Shown here: positions 26,301-38,300 of the stretch, piece by piece
Layout of the letters: each line of letters begins with the position of its first letter
Numbering within the stretch: position 1 is the stretch's first letter
Assembly (NCBI GenBank): GCA_900618425.1
Contig: UZAN01039508.1
Location: 25,698 to 89,697 of the forward strand
Length of the DNA stretch: 64,000 nt
DNA from: Echinostoma caproni
Taxonomy: Eukaryota; Platyhelminthes; Trematoda; Plagiorchiida; Echinostomatidae
Direction: 5' to 3'
Notes under the pieces: model-generated
What the model was told of the DNA's origin: nothing
The model's input: only the letters and a program-made list of their open reading frames with translations
Databases searched by the model: none
Position numbers and translations under genes: made by a program

Positions 26301-29300
26301 TTTCACAATTCAGATTTCCTTCAATGTAACACAACTATATGAAGAGAAAATTTAAAAAATCTATTCCTAAATGTAACGAATGACGGAATATTGGATGTTT
26401 GAGAGTGCAACATGAGAACGAATGCTCGAAGTTACGATAATGAAATGTGTCCGCATTACCGATCCCCGTGAGAACACTATGTGGAAAGTTATCCGATGGT
26501 CCTGGTTGCTAAATTTGGTATTAAATGTAATAACGATGCGTGTGTTAGAATTTCATAAACGCCTGGTAGCTGAAGTGATATCCGACTACTTAGAGCATCT
26601 CCCTATGTTTCACATCTTGTTTGGTCTAACATTTCCAGCTCCTTGGCCCGTTAGCTCTGTCGGTATCCGTTATAACCAGATTGTCGTAACCATGCGGCTT
26701 GTAACAAAATGATGGCCGTTTTTGTTAAAGGTAAAATTTACAAAGTTCAATGAAGAATACCCAAATATTCCCAAGGACTGCTAATGCTGCCCTTAAAATA
26801 TACCCAACTTTCCAGATGATCCTTGCTGGTCACAGTGCTCTCATACCACAGTTGTTCAACACTCGTCCTGTTGGCCAATCTCGATTAGGAACGTACTTTT
26901 CCCCTTTTAAGGGTGGTGAGATTAAAAAAATAATTCTCCACAGAATGCAAACTGCCGTTCACTTTCAATTTTTATTTGTTGCAGAAGGTTCATTAACACA
27001 AGAGTCACAGGTACATACACCGAATACGACTGAAGTTCAACTACGTAACGTCCATGAAAATCGGATAGTTTGATGACTTATCATCATACTTTGGAAATTT
27101 TGAGGACAGTTAAGTGGATTTGTTTGTGAACCGTCCCGCTGTTTCGGGGTTCATATGTTATCTGTCCAGCCCTGGCACGTGAGCATCTGAGGCCGGTTGA
27201 CGTAGCTGAAATCTTCACATGCATTTGAACAAAGAGAAGACCCTGAAAGTAAGAGACTATGCCATGACCGCAGGAGACAACCATGCAATCAGCAATGGGG
27301 TGATATAATTGAGTGTTATATGCAAAAAAATGAAACAGAATCTGAGCTCTCTCGAAATGGTAATTGACGAGTCAGTAAGCCAACCAGAAACCGCTCACCC
27401 AAAGTCATGTTCTCTTTTGTATACAATCCATTTGGATACGCGATAGACTGAGCTGCAACCGCATAACCGACCATGATCACCGTCAAAATGATCATGAAAG
27501 GGATCAAGTCGTTTGTGACCTGAGGAAAAAAGGTGACAAAAGCGGCGCTGTGAAATATTCGTTCGATTGAAAAACTGTGGTGTGTCGTTTTCAGTTACAC
27601 TTAAGTAAAGGTGTCTAGAGAGTGACGCTTATTTGGAACTGAATAACCATTGACAAATGATCTGTTGATCTATACTTTACTTGTCAATAACCATAACAAG
27701 AGATTACTTCAAAAGCATTACTGTTCCTCGAGCCTACAAACCATCACATACATCCTGTAAAATGTTACGTTTATTCATTTTGTCGTTCAGTGACATAATG
27801 AAGCGACAGATAGAAACGAAATCGAGAGTAGCCTCAATTTATTTTTAATATTCCAGAATGCGTTTTAAAACATGAAACAGGTGAAAGGAAGAAAATTCAT
27901 ACCGTCTAAATAATGACAACGGTAATTATGATCTCGTCTACATCAAATAATTATGGATCCTGAAGGAAAAGACGTATTCCCTCTCCGTCGTACAACAAAG
28001 CACTCACCATTTTCCCGATCATGATAAGTTTTGGCCCGAGAGCAATGTGAAAGCTAAAGGTGTACATCAGACGCGTGTAGAACACGAACAGACTGATTGC
28101 CAAGCAAGTCCGAGACACATCGAGAAACGGATCCGTTAGAATATAGTAACGTTCGTGCACTGAGTCCAACGGCTGGTCATTCCCGGTCCGAACGAGAACA
28201 ATCAGGCGGAGTATGAAACCTACTATGAACAAACCCAGTCCGGCGCAATCCAGTTTGTTCCACCCATCTGAGATGTAGGTGGAAAAACTGATTCCCGATA
28301 GCACAGCCTGTAGTGAAAGTGAACGGCGCACCGTTGAGGTATATGCAAAATTAAGAAATGTGGCATTGTCATATGTCTATAGTAATGAAAAAGTTCCACC
28401 TGGCGCATCGAAAGTGTTCTAACACTGTCAGTGCCACAGGGGACTCGGTAAAAATCAAACAGTTTTGTTACAAGATCGCTTTAATTATTGTTACATCGTT
28501 AGACATCTAGCAAAAGGTTTGGAAAAGTAATCTAAAAATAAATATTTTTATTGCCCTAATACAAACAGTATGGGCCACTCGCCTACTCGTGATAATTTTT
28601 GACTCTGGAACAGAAAAAATATCCTATTGTGATAAATTTTGGCTACGTACGACCACGAGACCGCTTTTTGCTCTTTGTCTGAATTTGATTGGCGGCTTTT
28701 CGACACGTGTGTGTCATCACCGCATCAAAGTTATTCCATTTGAGTTTAAAGAAAACAATGTTCATGCGGTTTCCATCAACACTCTTAGCACTTTCATTCC
28801 GGTACAGTCCGCCCATCTTAGAAAGCTCCTTGTGATTGAGTTTAAGCGACACCGTTGTGAAGTGAACATGGGTATAGAACCTGAGAACAAGCAATTTTAT
28901 TATTCACAAAAATTACCCTCTTGTTTTCCACACAATAAAATCTTCGCGATGAGAACTGCAACTGTTCAGATCAGAGAGCTTTGCTAACAGGTTAACTGAC
29001 GCAAAAATACTGTCGCAATTCTCGCATTAACTTTTTATTCGGCTTTGTCTCAGATTCGGGGACAAAGCGCTTTTCCGTGCACTAGCTTGCACGGTCGTTA
29101 GCCTAAACAACAACTGAAGCAGACCAACTCCATCGCGTTTACCGTCCAGATGGGCAAAACTCTGCTCTACTTATTAATAACCAGACTGGATCTGAGTGAT
29201 GAAACTATCACTGGTTGTTCCAATGCATTATTGTGCGTGTGTCCGTGGAAACACATTGAAATCAGAATGTCTGTGATCTTTTCCGTGTGCAGCTGAATGC

Positions 29301-32300
29301 CGGTATGATTTTGTTTGCATTTTGTTTACTATTTGTACGGAACACTTTTAAGATCCTCATCCAGCTTATTTCGTCCTAACCACACTTTATCACGTGCATC
29401 GTCGGTTTTGACCAAGAACATGGTCTCTATCCCTCTTCTACATAGCGTACAATCAACCATGCATTCTGTTGTCTGGTCTCTCTCCTGGCCCCTAAGGAGG
29501 ATAACTGCGCATGTCGTATGTAACATTGAACAAAAACATTAACTTTTATCATTTAAGTATCTTGGGTAAACTTCAAATAATTTATGTACCTGGTCGTTGG
29601 TAATTGTACAAGCTTGACTTCATTTACACGTTGGTGGATTGTTAACTAAAATAACACCCGCGGAACGAATACACGTAAATACGAACACAGATGTGCTCCT
29701 ATTAAATTTATCTCAGATCTAATAACGGTATTGATTCGCGATTCTGGCAAAATAAGCAAACTTCTTCCGGCTTGACAGGGATAATAGAAGACAACGAAGT
29801 CCAAAGAAACGTTGATCTCTCTCTGTTTGCAAACAAAAACAACTGATAGGTGTACAGAACCTTTCTGCTCTTTGTGATGAAGTAAGTGATGCGAGGAAAT
29901 GGAATGTCTTTGCGGTTGACATGTTAAAACAGGAACTAGATGTATGCGGATCTTTGTTTTTAAAAAATATGCAGTGGACGGAAGATGAGGGTGTGTGTGT
30001 GGGGAGGGAGGGATCATTGGATGTAAATGTGTTATATTTTCACCATCATGTCTGTTTTGATTCTTCAGTGAAAAGAGTAGTTCACAAGCGCTGCATTTTC
30101 CGTCCTTTTTTGTCATGTAGGAGGAGACGGTTGAGTTGATACATGGATGCCGTCGACAGCTGGAAATCTGTGCCAACCTTGATTTGACTTGCATGATCCT
30201 GACATTTTTGAATACTTCAAATGAAACCCAATTTCTTTAACCTACTGCTTATTTTTGACGATTAGAACAAAAGTCATTATTTACTTTTTTGGCAGTGTTG
30301 TACATGTTGTACAGCACAAAGATTTGGTATAACGGGATTTCCTTATCACATACTGGGGCACTCTACAGCGGGTCCACGTTCTGGCTTGCGACCATCAGCT
30401 ACGCGTAACTATCGATTTGATGACAAGTTAAATCAGAACTAATAAACTCGCGCTTGTTTTACGAGTTACCATAAAATAACAAGGGTGGATTCAGCGGATG
30501 TGGTTTCAGTTTACCCCTAGAACGTCACTCAAACAGAAATCGATCCGGTATAAAACCTAATTTGCTGAAGCAAAAATCTCACTTACATACTGCCATCCAG
30601 TCAACCGAGCTAGATTCACCACAACAAATATAACTTGTGAAATCTTGTATCCGGACTAGAGAAATCACAAGCTACTTCAATAAAAATACCAATAAAAGTT
30701 TGTGAGAGTAAACGTGCAGTGATGAATACTGTTCGCTGATTCAGGCATGCCAGTGAACATGTATAGTTGGATATCTCCATGGGAAAACCGGAAATATGTA
30801 ATCTGTTAATCATATTCCACCGTAAGTAGGCTGTGAATTATCACTGCACATTATTAGTATCATCTTGCTTACCACACCAACTCATTTTGCCACTTCATTT
30901 TGAAAATACAAATAGTCGAACAAAATTGTTGTGCATGCATTATTTTTTCATACCAAGCGGTTTGTTGAGGTGTACCAGAAAAATCTACGCAGTGATAGAA
31001 GTCAGTTAGCTAAACTATCTTTTTAGGCCGCTATATTGGCCTGCAGCAGCGTTTATAAAGAGACCAATCCATAAAACGTTGTTCTGAAACACCATTATTT
31101 AATTTTGATACTGCATAATAGACGACTGTCGCTAGTTTGAATTCAGACAACTCGTTAGTTACCTTTAAGCTACCCGCTGTTCCTGTGACTAATAGTCACA
31201 TATTCCTGTACATGGTACGGCTAGTACACACTTGCTTCGTATAGTACTGGCCCAGTTATTACGATAGGCCTTAGGATCATCAGCATTGAAAATTAAAGTC
31301 GACTGTCATACAGGTAATTTAAAGGGAGCTATAGTAACGGTTGCCGTCATTGTTTACAGCACATGGTAGTGAAACTTCATTGTCTACTATGAGCGCATAC
31401 GTCATTTATGCAAAACCTGGGGTAACGGTCTTCTGATAGCATATACCGTACAAATGTGCATTGAGAACAATCTTTATCATCCCTGTGTTTGTTGGTATCT
31501 ATTAATCATGAAGGGTTTTGGAGCTAATTATCACTGCCACATTGTTACCAATAGGGCTTAACTGTATAACGCCCTTGAGGAGACACTTCATTCGCCTTAG
31601 GGATAATTAAAAAACTACTTGTTCTGAGCAATACATAATTGTGGCAAGCAATCTAGTTTAACCATAAGGTCCAACCCAAGGATTTGAATGCCCATTTATC
31701 GTCTCGAACGGAGGTGACAATAGCTGAATTAAACAGTCAGCAACCATTTTCGTCAAAGGGAGTAGCTCATGAGGATTATTATTCTCGGATATCATTGAGT
31801 CCAGAATGACCCTATTACATATAAGGGCTGAAACATTGCACTGCACAAAACAATATCAAGGATTTTTAGTCTCAGATTTTAAACACTTCCTTCTCAACTT
31901 CCCAACCTTTCTCCGTTTTATTGATACGCTTCTGATGATACTATCCGTCGGATTACACATCCCTGTCTATTAGTGCAGCAAATGTAAAGTGTGCTTAAAA
32001 TTGTTCATTGTACCCAAATCACTGAAATCAGTTCATCTGGTTCACTTTTTTCTTCCAAAGATAGCTTCTGCAGTTTATATTCTTATTGATCAAAGAATTA
32101 AACCGGACTGGAGATTTTACCAAGGATTCGTAATAATAGCGCAGGGAATCTGTTTTGCACCATGCAGACTGAAAAGAATTTACCCGCTGAAAACAACTTT
32201 CGTTGACTGAAAGAAAAGTTAGCGAACAACACTCCTCTGAAGGTGTGTGACTGTAGACCAATTGGAAGTGCGGTAACTCCCGTGACTTTATATCTATTAC

Positions 32301-35300
32301 CCCATATCTGTATATATGTTCACAAATTTTATTGATGGAAATTACTTAGCTTTTAATGGTACTCGCTGGTGCTCACTGAACTCAAATAAACTGGTAACCT
32401 CATTGTATGGAACATCCATTTTTCTTGCAGCTTGCCCTGCATTTCTATTGTTGAAACTGAAAACCATTGTGGGTTCAACTCTTCGATGTGCTCATCTTCC
32501 TGCTTTCTCTTTAACCTATTCATTTTTCCTTTCCTAGATAAAACTCTCCGCTGTTGTGTACAATCAGGCATTTTTCTCTAATTTCCTTTATTCCACTGGG
32601 TCATTTGGGATTTTGAATTTTAATTGTGCTGTTCAACATCCTCTGCAATGAATTATTGCCATTTGGCCGAAATATCTTTCCTATTATTATGCTCAGTCAA
32701 TGTATTCTCTACGTTACCATAAACTCAGTAGTTGTACAATTGGTCAGTGCCAGTCATGGACTATCCTTACAACACCAAATGGTGATCAAGTGGTTAGGTC
32801 ATCAAATTGTGACCTGGGATTCAAGGGTTCTAAGCCAGTCTCCCGCCTCCCGTCTTCCCCGCTTCTCATGCATCCTTTGTATGGCCGCGGATCCCTTCCT
32901 GAAAGCTGACTGTACACTTGTATCTTCATTAATTAAAACGGAGGTGAAAAGAAAGAAAGAAAAGAAAGAAATAATCTCTGAGGTAGCTACTCGTGGTATG
33001 CTCTCCACCTGTGGATATTCAGACGGGGAACGTATCTTCTTCAGGATGGGTTATTCTAGGTCTTTTCAAGAGCTGGATTTACTCCCAGAGATTCCTACAA
33101 TTCATTGTGCGGTTAAGCCGGGAAACTATTTGACCAACAAAAATACGTTTTTCCTCATAAATCTGACGGACCAGATGGACTATAACCGCTTATGTTAAAA
33201 TATTATACCAGAAGCTCTTAATTCCTACCTTTCAATACCTTCATCGAGTGCCTTTTTCAACCGACTGTTGGTCAGGAGTATATATATATATATATNNNNN
33301 NNNNNNNNNNNNNNNNNNNNNNNNNNNNNNNNNNNNNNNNNNNNNNNNNNNNNNNNNNNNNNNNNNNNNNNNNNNNNNNNNNNNNNNNNNNNNNNNNNNN
33401 NNNNNNNNNNNNNNNNNNNNNNNNNNNNNNNNNNNNNNNNNNNNNNNNNNNNNNNNNNNNNNNNNNNNNNNNNNNNNNNNNNNNNNNNNNNNNNNNNNNN
33501 NNNNNNNNNNNNNNNNNNNNNNNNNNNNNNNNNNNNNNNNNNNNNNNNNNNNNNNNNNNNNNNNNNNNNNNNNNNNNNNNNNNNNNNNNNNNNNNNNNNN
33601 NNNNNNNNNNNNNNNNNNNNNNNNNNNNNNNNNNNNNNNNNNNNNNNNNNNNNNNNNNNNNNNNNNNNNNNNNNNNNNNNNNNNNNNNNNNNNNNNNNNN
33701 NNNNNNNNNNNNNNNNNNNNNNNNNNNNNNNNNNNNNNNNNNNNNNNNNNNNNNNNNNNNNNNNNNNNNNNTACTGCTGACCCTTGTCCAACATTGAATC
33801 TTCGGCCCATAGCCCATAGCTCGTCGCTCTATGATCAAATGGCCAGCCACTTACCTTCCCTGATGGATCAAATTGTTGGTTATGTGCTAGTAGAATATGC
33901 ATCACAAATGCCATAAAACCAATTCTCGATTTAACTTGACTTATCTGAATCGTCACACGTGTGACCCAGATGAAATAATCGAAACAAGAGCGTGAAACTG
34001 CGGAATTACAGGCACAAAACCTCAAGTTAGGTGAATTTGTTTTTTGCAGCTAAGGATTGATATTATGACCCAATATGTCGAGTGTTGTGATGAAGAAAAT
34101 CTCGGAATTCGATTAGAAAGTTTACCATTTTCAGTGAACAGAAAGTAATAACTAGTTGAAGTCCTTAGGTTTACCGTAGAAGGACATTTCTTGGAATCCA
34201 ACAGGATTCCCTTTTCTATTCATCAGTTGAACTCCAAAACAACTTCGAATTAGATAACTCATTTCATTTCATTTTCATTTTTACTTCCTTTCATTGAATA
34301 CGCAAATACACAATTTTCCGGAAAGGGGGAGCAGCCAATCAAAGAGCTGCCTTACAATACGCACATGGGGAAAGTAAGGAATTCGAACACTCGTCCTTCG
34401 GGGTGATAATTTAGTGACATTACCACCGGGCCACCACCACCCGATCAAGTTAATTCAAACAAGCAATACCTGATTAGTCTGTGTTAAAATGCATGTTTGG
34501 GAGCCGAGTTTTAGTGATCTTTAAGTAGTTTTTTTACATTCCCATTTACCAACAAATAAGCAGCAGACTTCGTCAACTTTCTACTTTTTATGTTTACGGA
34601 ATGAGGTTTCGTGAACATCTTCCTTACCAACTTTGACGCGGACTTACTATCTCGGCATAACCAGTCAGGAGTTGTGCAATAGACTAGGGTTTTGTGCCAA
34701 CGGAAAGTGAAGGTGACAAGAAGACCGGAAGCTTTGAGTCTGATTGGGTATCATTACAGCCTGACACCTTTTATCCAGCGTCTTTTGAAAACTGCGCATC
34801 AACGATTCTGTTCACTTTGTGGCTGTGGCTCAAACACGCCCTTGATACACGAACTTGCCCCTCAGTGCCAGATCCAGATATCTGTTTTGCACCATAGACG
34901 CATGACCCTACTGTTCCAATGAAAGCTTTTGCACTCTTTACAGAAAAATTATATCTGTAGAATAGATTTTTTCGTTAGACCACGAATAAGACGTTTTTGA
35001 GCATTCGAATACGTTACGCTTGATCTTTATCACTGCTTTCATCCGGTTTGTGCAGCGAGTCGTAATTTCTCGTTAGGACAGCAGAGGATCGTACCGTCCG
35101 TCGAAGAAAACCAAGATTTCAGTTTTGAGTTTTGTACAGTTCACAAATGAAAGTGTCATTTTTATAAACTCATCGTAAAGATGAGCAGCAACCATAGTCA
35201 TACCACAACAACACTCGGTCTCGCTGGGTTTTTAGTAGAAATGGTTTTCACCATTAAGTAGTAGGGTCTTCACACCGGATCCCAATTAAACAATGAATGA

Positions 35301-38300
35301 TTGGCTTCAAATCAGGCTGGTTTTTTTATCTGATTTCAAGTTTGATGCGACTCTATATTTTGTTTGAATTATCACTCAGAAGACAGCAGGGAGGTCATCG
35401 ACTCGACCATAGTCGGCCAACCGAATTCATTCACAATAAGGGAATGCATGAGTTTCCATAAACGTTGCTGGTATATACTGTACAACATGGTCTGTTTTGC
35501 TTATTCTGTGAATGAGGGAGAGCGATCTAGCACTTTGGACAAAACGATTGAAACGGCCTCACTTTTCACCATACTGAAGCAGAGACAGCACTCGTTTGCA
35601 ATAAATCTTCATCAGTAGCTCATAACCAGGCGCAAATAGTTACTTCGTATAACACTAAGCTGTGTTTCTATATACTTTCATTCACTTTTCGTCTACAGCA
35701 TTCAGTATTAGTCGAAAAATTCTGTTTGGTTCAGCAGGTGTGATAGATAGATCTTTTGTTTATCCAAAGTACTAATTCCGAATCGAGGTTTGATGTGCAG
35801 CATACGTTGAATATCACTTCAACTGTACTCCAGCTGGGGCAATTTATTTTTTCTGACTATACACCGCGCCTCGTAAACAGTTGTTTTTATTCATCCAAAT
35901 TTGGTTCCTAGTGCATTCACTTTTTTGTATATTGATCTTTCAGTTCCTTATGAGGCTTGTAAAGCGGGATTTTTATCATATTTTTACTCGGTTAGCTCAT
36001 TCTGAAGGTATTGTTTGTAACTTTGGATCACGGCATCGATATGTTTACTGAGTTTGATAAGTTCGTTGCCCAAAGTGATGTCAAACTAAAAGAACTCGCC
36101 GACTGTGATACGTGAATACTAATAAGGCCTGGTTACAGCGTCATACCCACGTAAGTTAAACCTTGTTCTAGCAAACTTCGTATCCAGGTTATTAGCTCAA
36201 CGAAGGGCAGAAAATTTAGGAGGGTAGAATTCCTGTATGGGTTGGAGCTAAAGTGCAGGTTGTCAGAATTTTAGGTGTATATGGAGATCGAGTGACCACT
36301 GCGATTTGTGAATGGCCGTTAGGTCACCAACCGTATCTCCGTTTGGCCGTCCAAAGCTCACCTTGTTTGTGCAATTTCGGTCATGCCATTTACTGTGTGC
36401 CGTTTGGTCGCACGCAGATCCGGTAATCTTGACTAAAGTTCTGAATCGGATGGTTCAGACGGTAAGTGGATATCACACCACATTGAACAACTTTCTCGGA
36501 TTAATTGCAGAGCCAAACTCCTTAAGTTGGGCAAACACTGATAGTAAGACTTTTTCATTGGATGGGGTGCACCTAAACGATTATTCATTCGAGAAAAAAA
36601 TTGATATTGTTCCGTTTCAAGCACAAAACCGTTATGCAGATTTTTGTATTGTCACTTTCCAAGGTCGTATTAAGAATGACGCACATGTTTATTTATATGT
36701 GTATATAAGCATTACAATGAGTAGAACATGAATGACTGGATGAAATTTCTCTGGAAATATATAACTAACCGTACAAAAGACCGATCCGACTTCCAAATAC
36801 CTGTTCAATGTTTGCAATCGAGCTGCTGAATCACCAATAATGCGTTGGCTATATGACAAATTAAGCTTAATGTAACAATAATGCGTTGAGTTAAATGTAA
36901 CCAAACCTTACTTACGAACTTGATAAACTATTTTGTTTTAGTTTAACGTTAACCAAACAAACAACTTGTGACCAAAGAGCTTTTCAGTCGAAGGACACAC
37001 ATGATGTCAGGCATAAAACATAAAAGTAACTGTGAAACCTGCATGGGGATATCAGGTTAACTGGAGGGGGGACTGACAATGAAGTTTTAACATAGCTGGA
37101 ACTTACCCATGCAATCTGAATTGAGGAGGAGGAGGTGCAAAAGAAAAACGGAGACTCAGCAATTTGATAGTGCACATATGCTTATGGAAGATATATATTT
37201 GCACAAAAGGAAAATTCAAGGGATAATTTCAAGTGAATGTATCACGTGAGACAAATTTAAACTGAAAATACCGAAAATAAGACACCCTAGACATTAGATG
37301 TCTATCAATGAATCCACTTTGGCTTGTTTCAGTTAACCTGGTTAATATGGTTTGATTGCATGCCCACGTCTGGGGGAAATTCGACACTTCAATGCTTATG
37401 GAAAAGCCCTGTGCAGGTTTGCAAAATGGAACTTACTTGTTTGATTTCTTCAATGAATAGCGTGATAACCCAAGCAATCACAATGTACTCAACAACGGAT
37501 ATTTCAATCTTGAAATCCACCAAAAGCAGATAACTGAACAGAGCCAGAAATGTTACATAGGAAATCTGTGAAAAAGAAAATCAGCGAGAAATTCCAATGA
37601 ATTCAATTTTTTGATTATTCACAAAATATTTATTCTGCATGATAAATAGTCAAAAATATCTCGGATAATCAAATTATTTACTTTAATTTACCAAAGCTGA
37701 AATTTTCCATCACAACTATCATTTCCTTTCCAATTTGTTCAATGGTGTCTTTGATTTTCATTGCTTCTATACCCTAATTCTTTATTTCCTCATCCATTTA
37801 ATGGCTTATCATTTCCATTTTCACTCACACTCAGCAAGGAACTTTTGGAACACACTACATTACCCCAGTGGAGGCGTCATGTTTGACCAGGTGACAAAGG
37901 CAATCTGACCGATAAAAAAGCACATCTATCCTAACAGTGCAGAGCATGACAATACAGAAGGAGGGCACAAACATTCCACTTCCCCGCAATTTCTTTCCTC
38001 AGAATCCTTGGTGGGAAAAGAAGATTCAGGAAAATTTGAGCCTAATGCAGTGGCTTCTTTAATTCATTTAATCGGAAAATTCCCCCAAAAATTCCTCTTT
38101 ACCTTGATATTGTGATGCCAACATCCTGATTTTGGCATGCGGTTGTGTATGCCGTTGCCTATTTCACTGCGTATTTGAATCTTCTTTCTTCTACTTTTAT
38201 TTGCTTGACTTATCAAAAAACTACTCGTCGCATAATATTGCATTGATAGATTTTATAAAAATAGTCTCAAACTATCCCTATGTAAATGTAAACATATTCA

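Larger units (their letters stand above)
28308..37436. other. 9.1 kb intron between e6 and e7
   Basis: The intron holds a 69-nt candidate exon at 30587-30655 and a 9-nt candidate microexon at 37107-37115 (see findings), SINEs at 32.78-32.97 and 34.26-34.45 kb, and a TA run with a 476-base gap at 33.28-33.77 kb. Plus frames at 28589-28987 and 36312-36731 have no recognised homology. Confidence 0.65.

Noticed and set aside
28403..28440. Possible 19-nt exon just upstream of e7
   Set aside because: Weak donor (gtggaa) and not needed, since e7's own acceptor at 28308 gives a phase-correct, homologous start.
29646..30194. 182-codon minus frame
   Set aside because: No motif or domain recognised and no convincing splice borders; treated as chance.
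32626..33198. 190-codon plus frame
   Set aside because: Runs straight through a SINE and its A-rich tail; no protein similarity.
33225..34025. Long frames on both strands across 33.3-33.8 kb
   Set aside because: They exist only because a 476-base N block has no stops.
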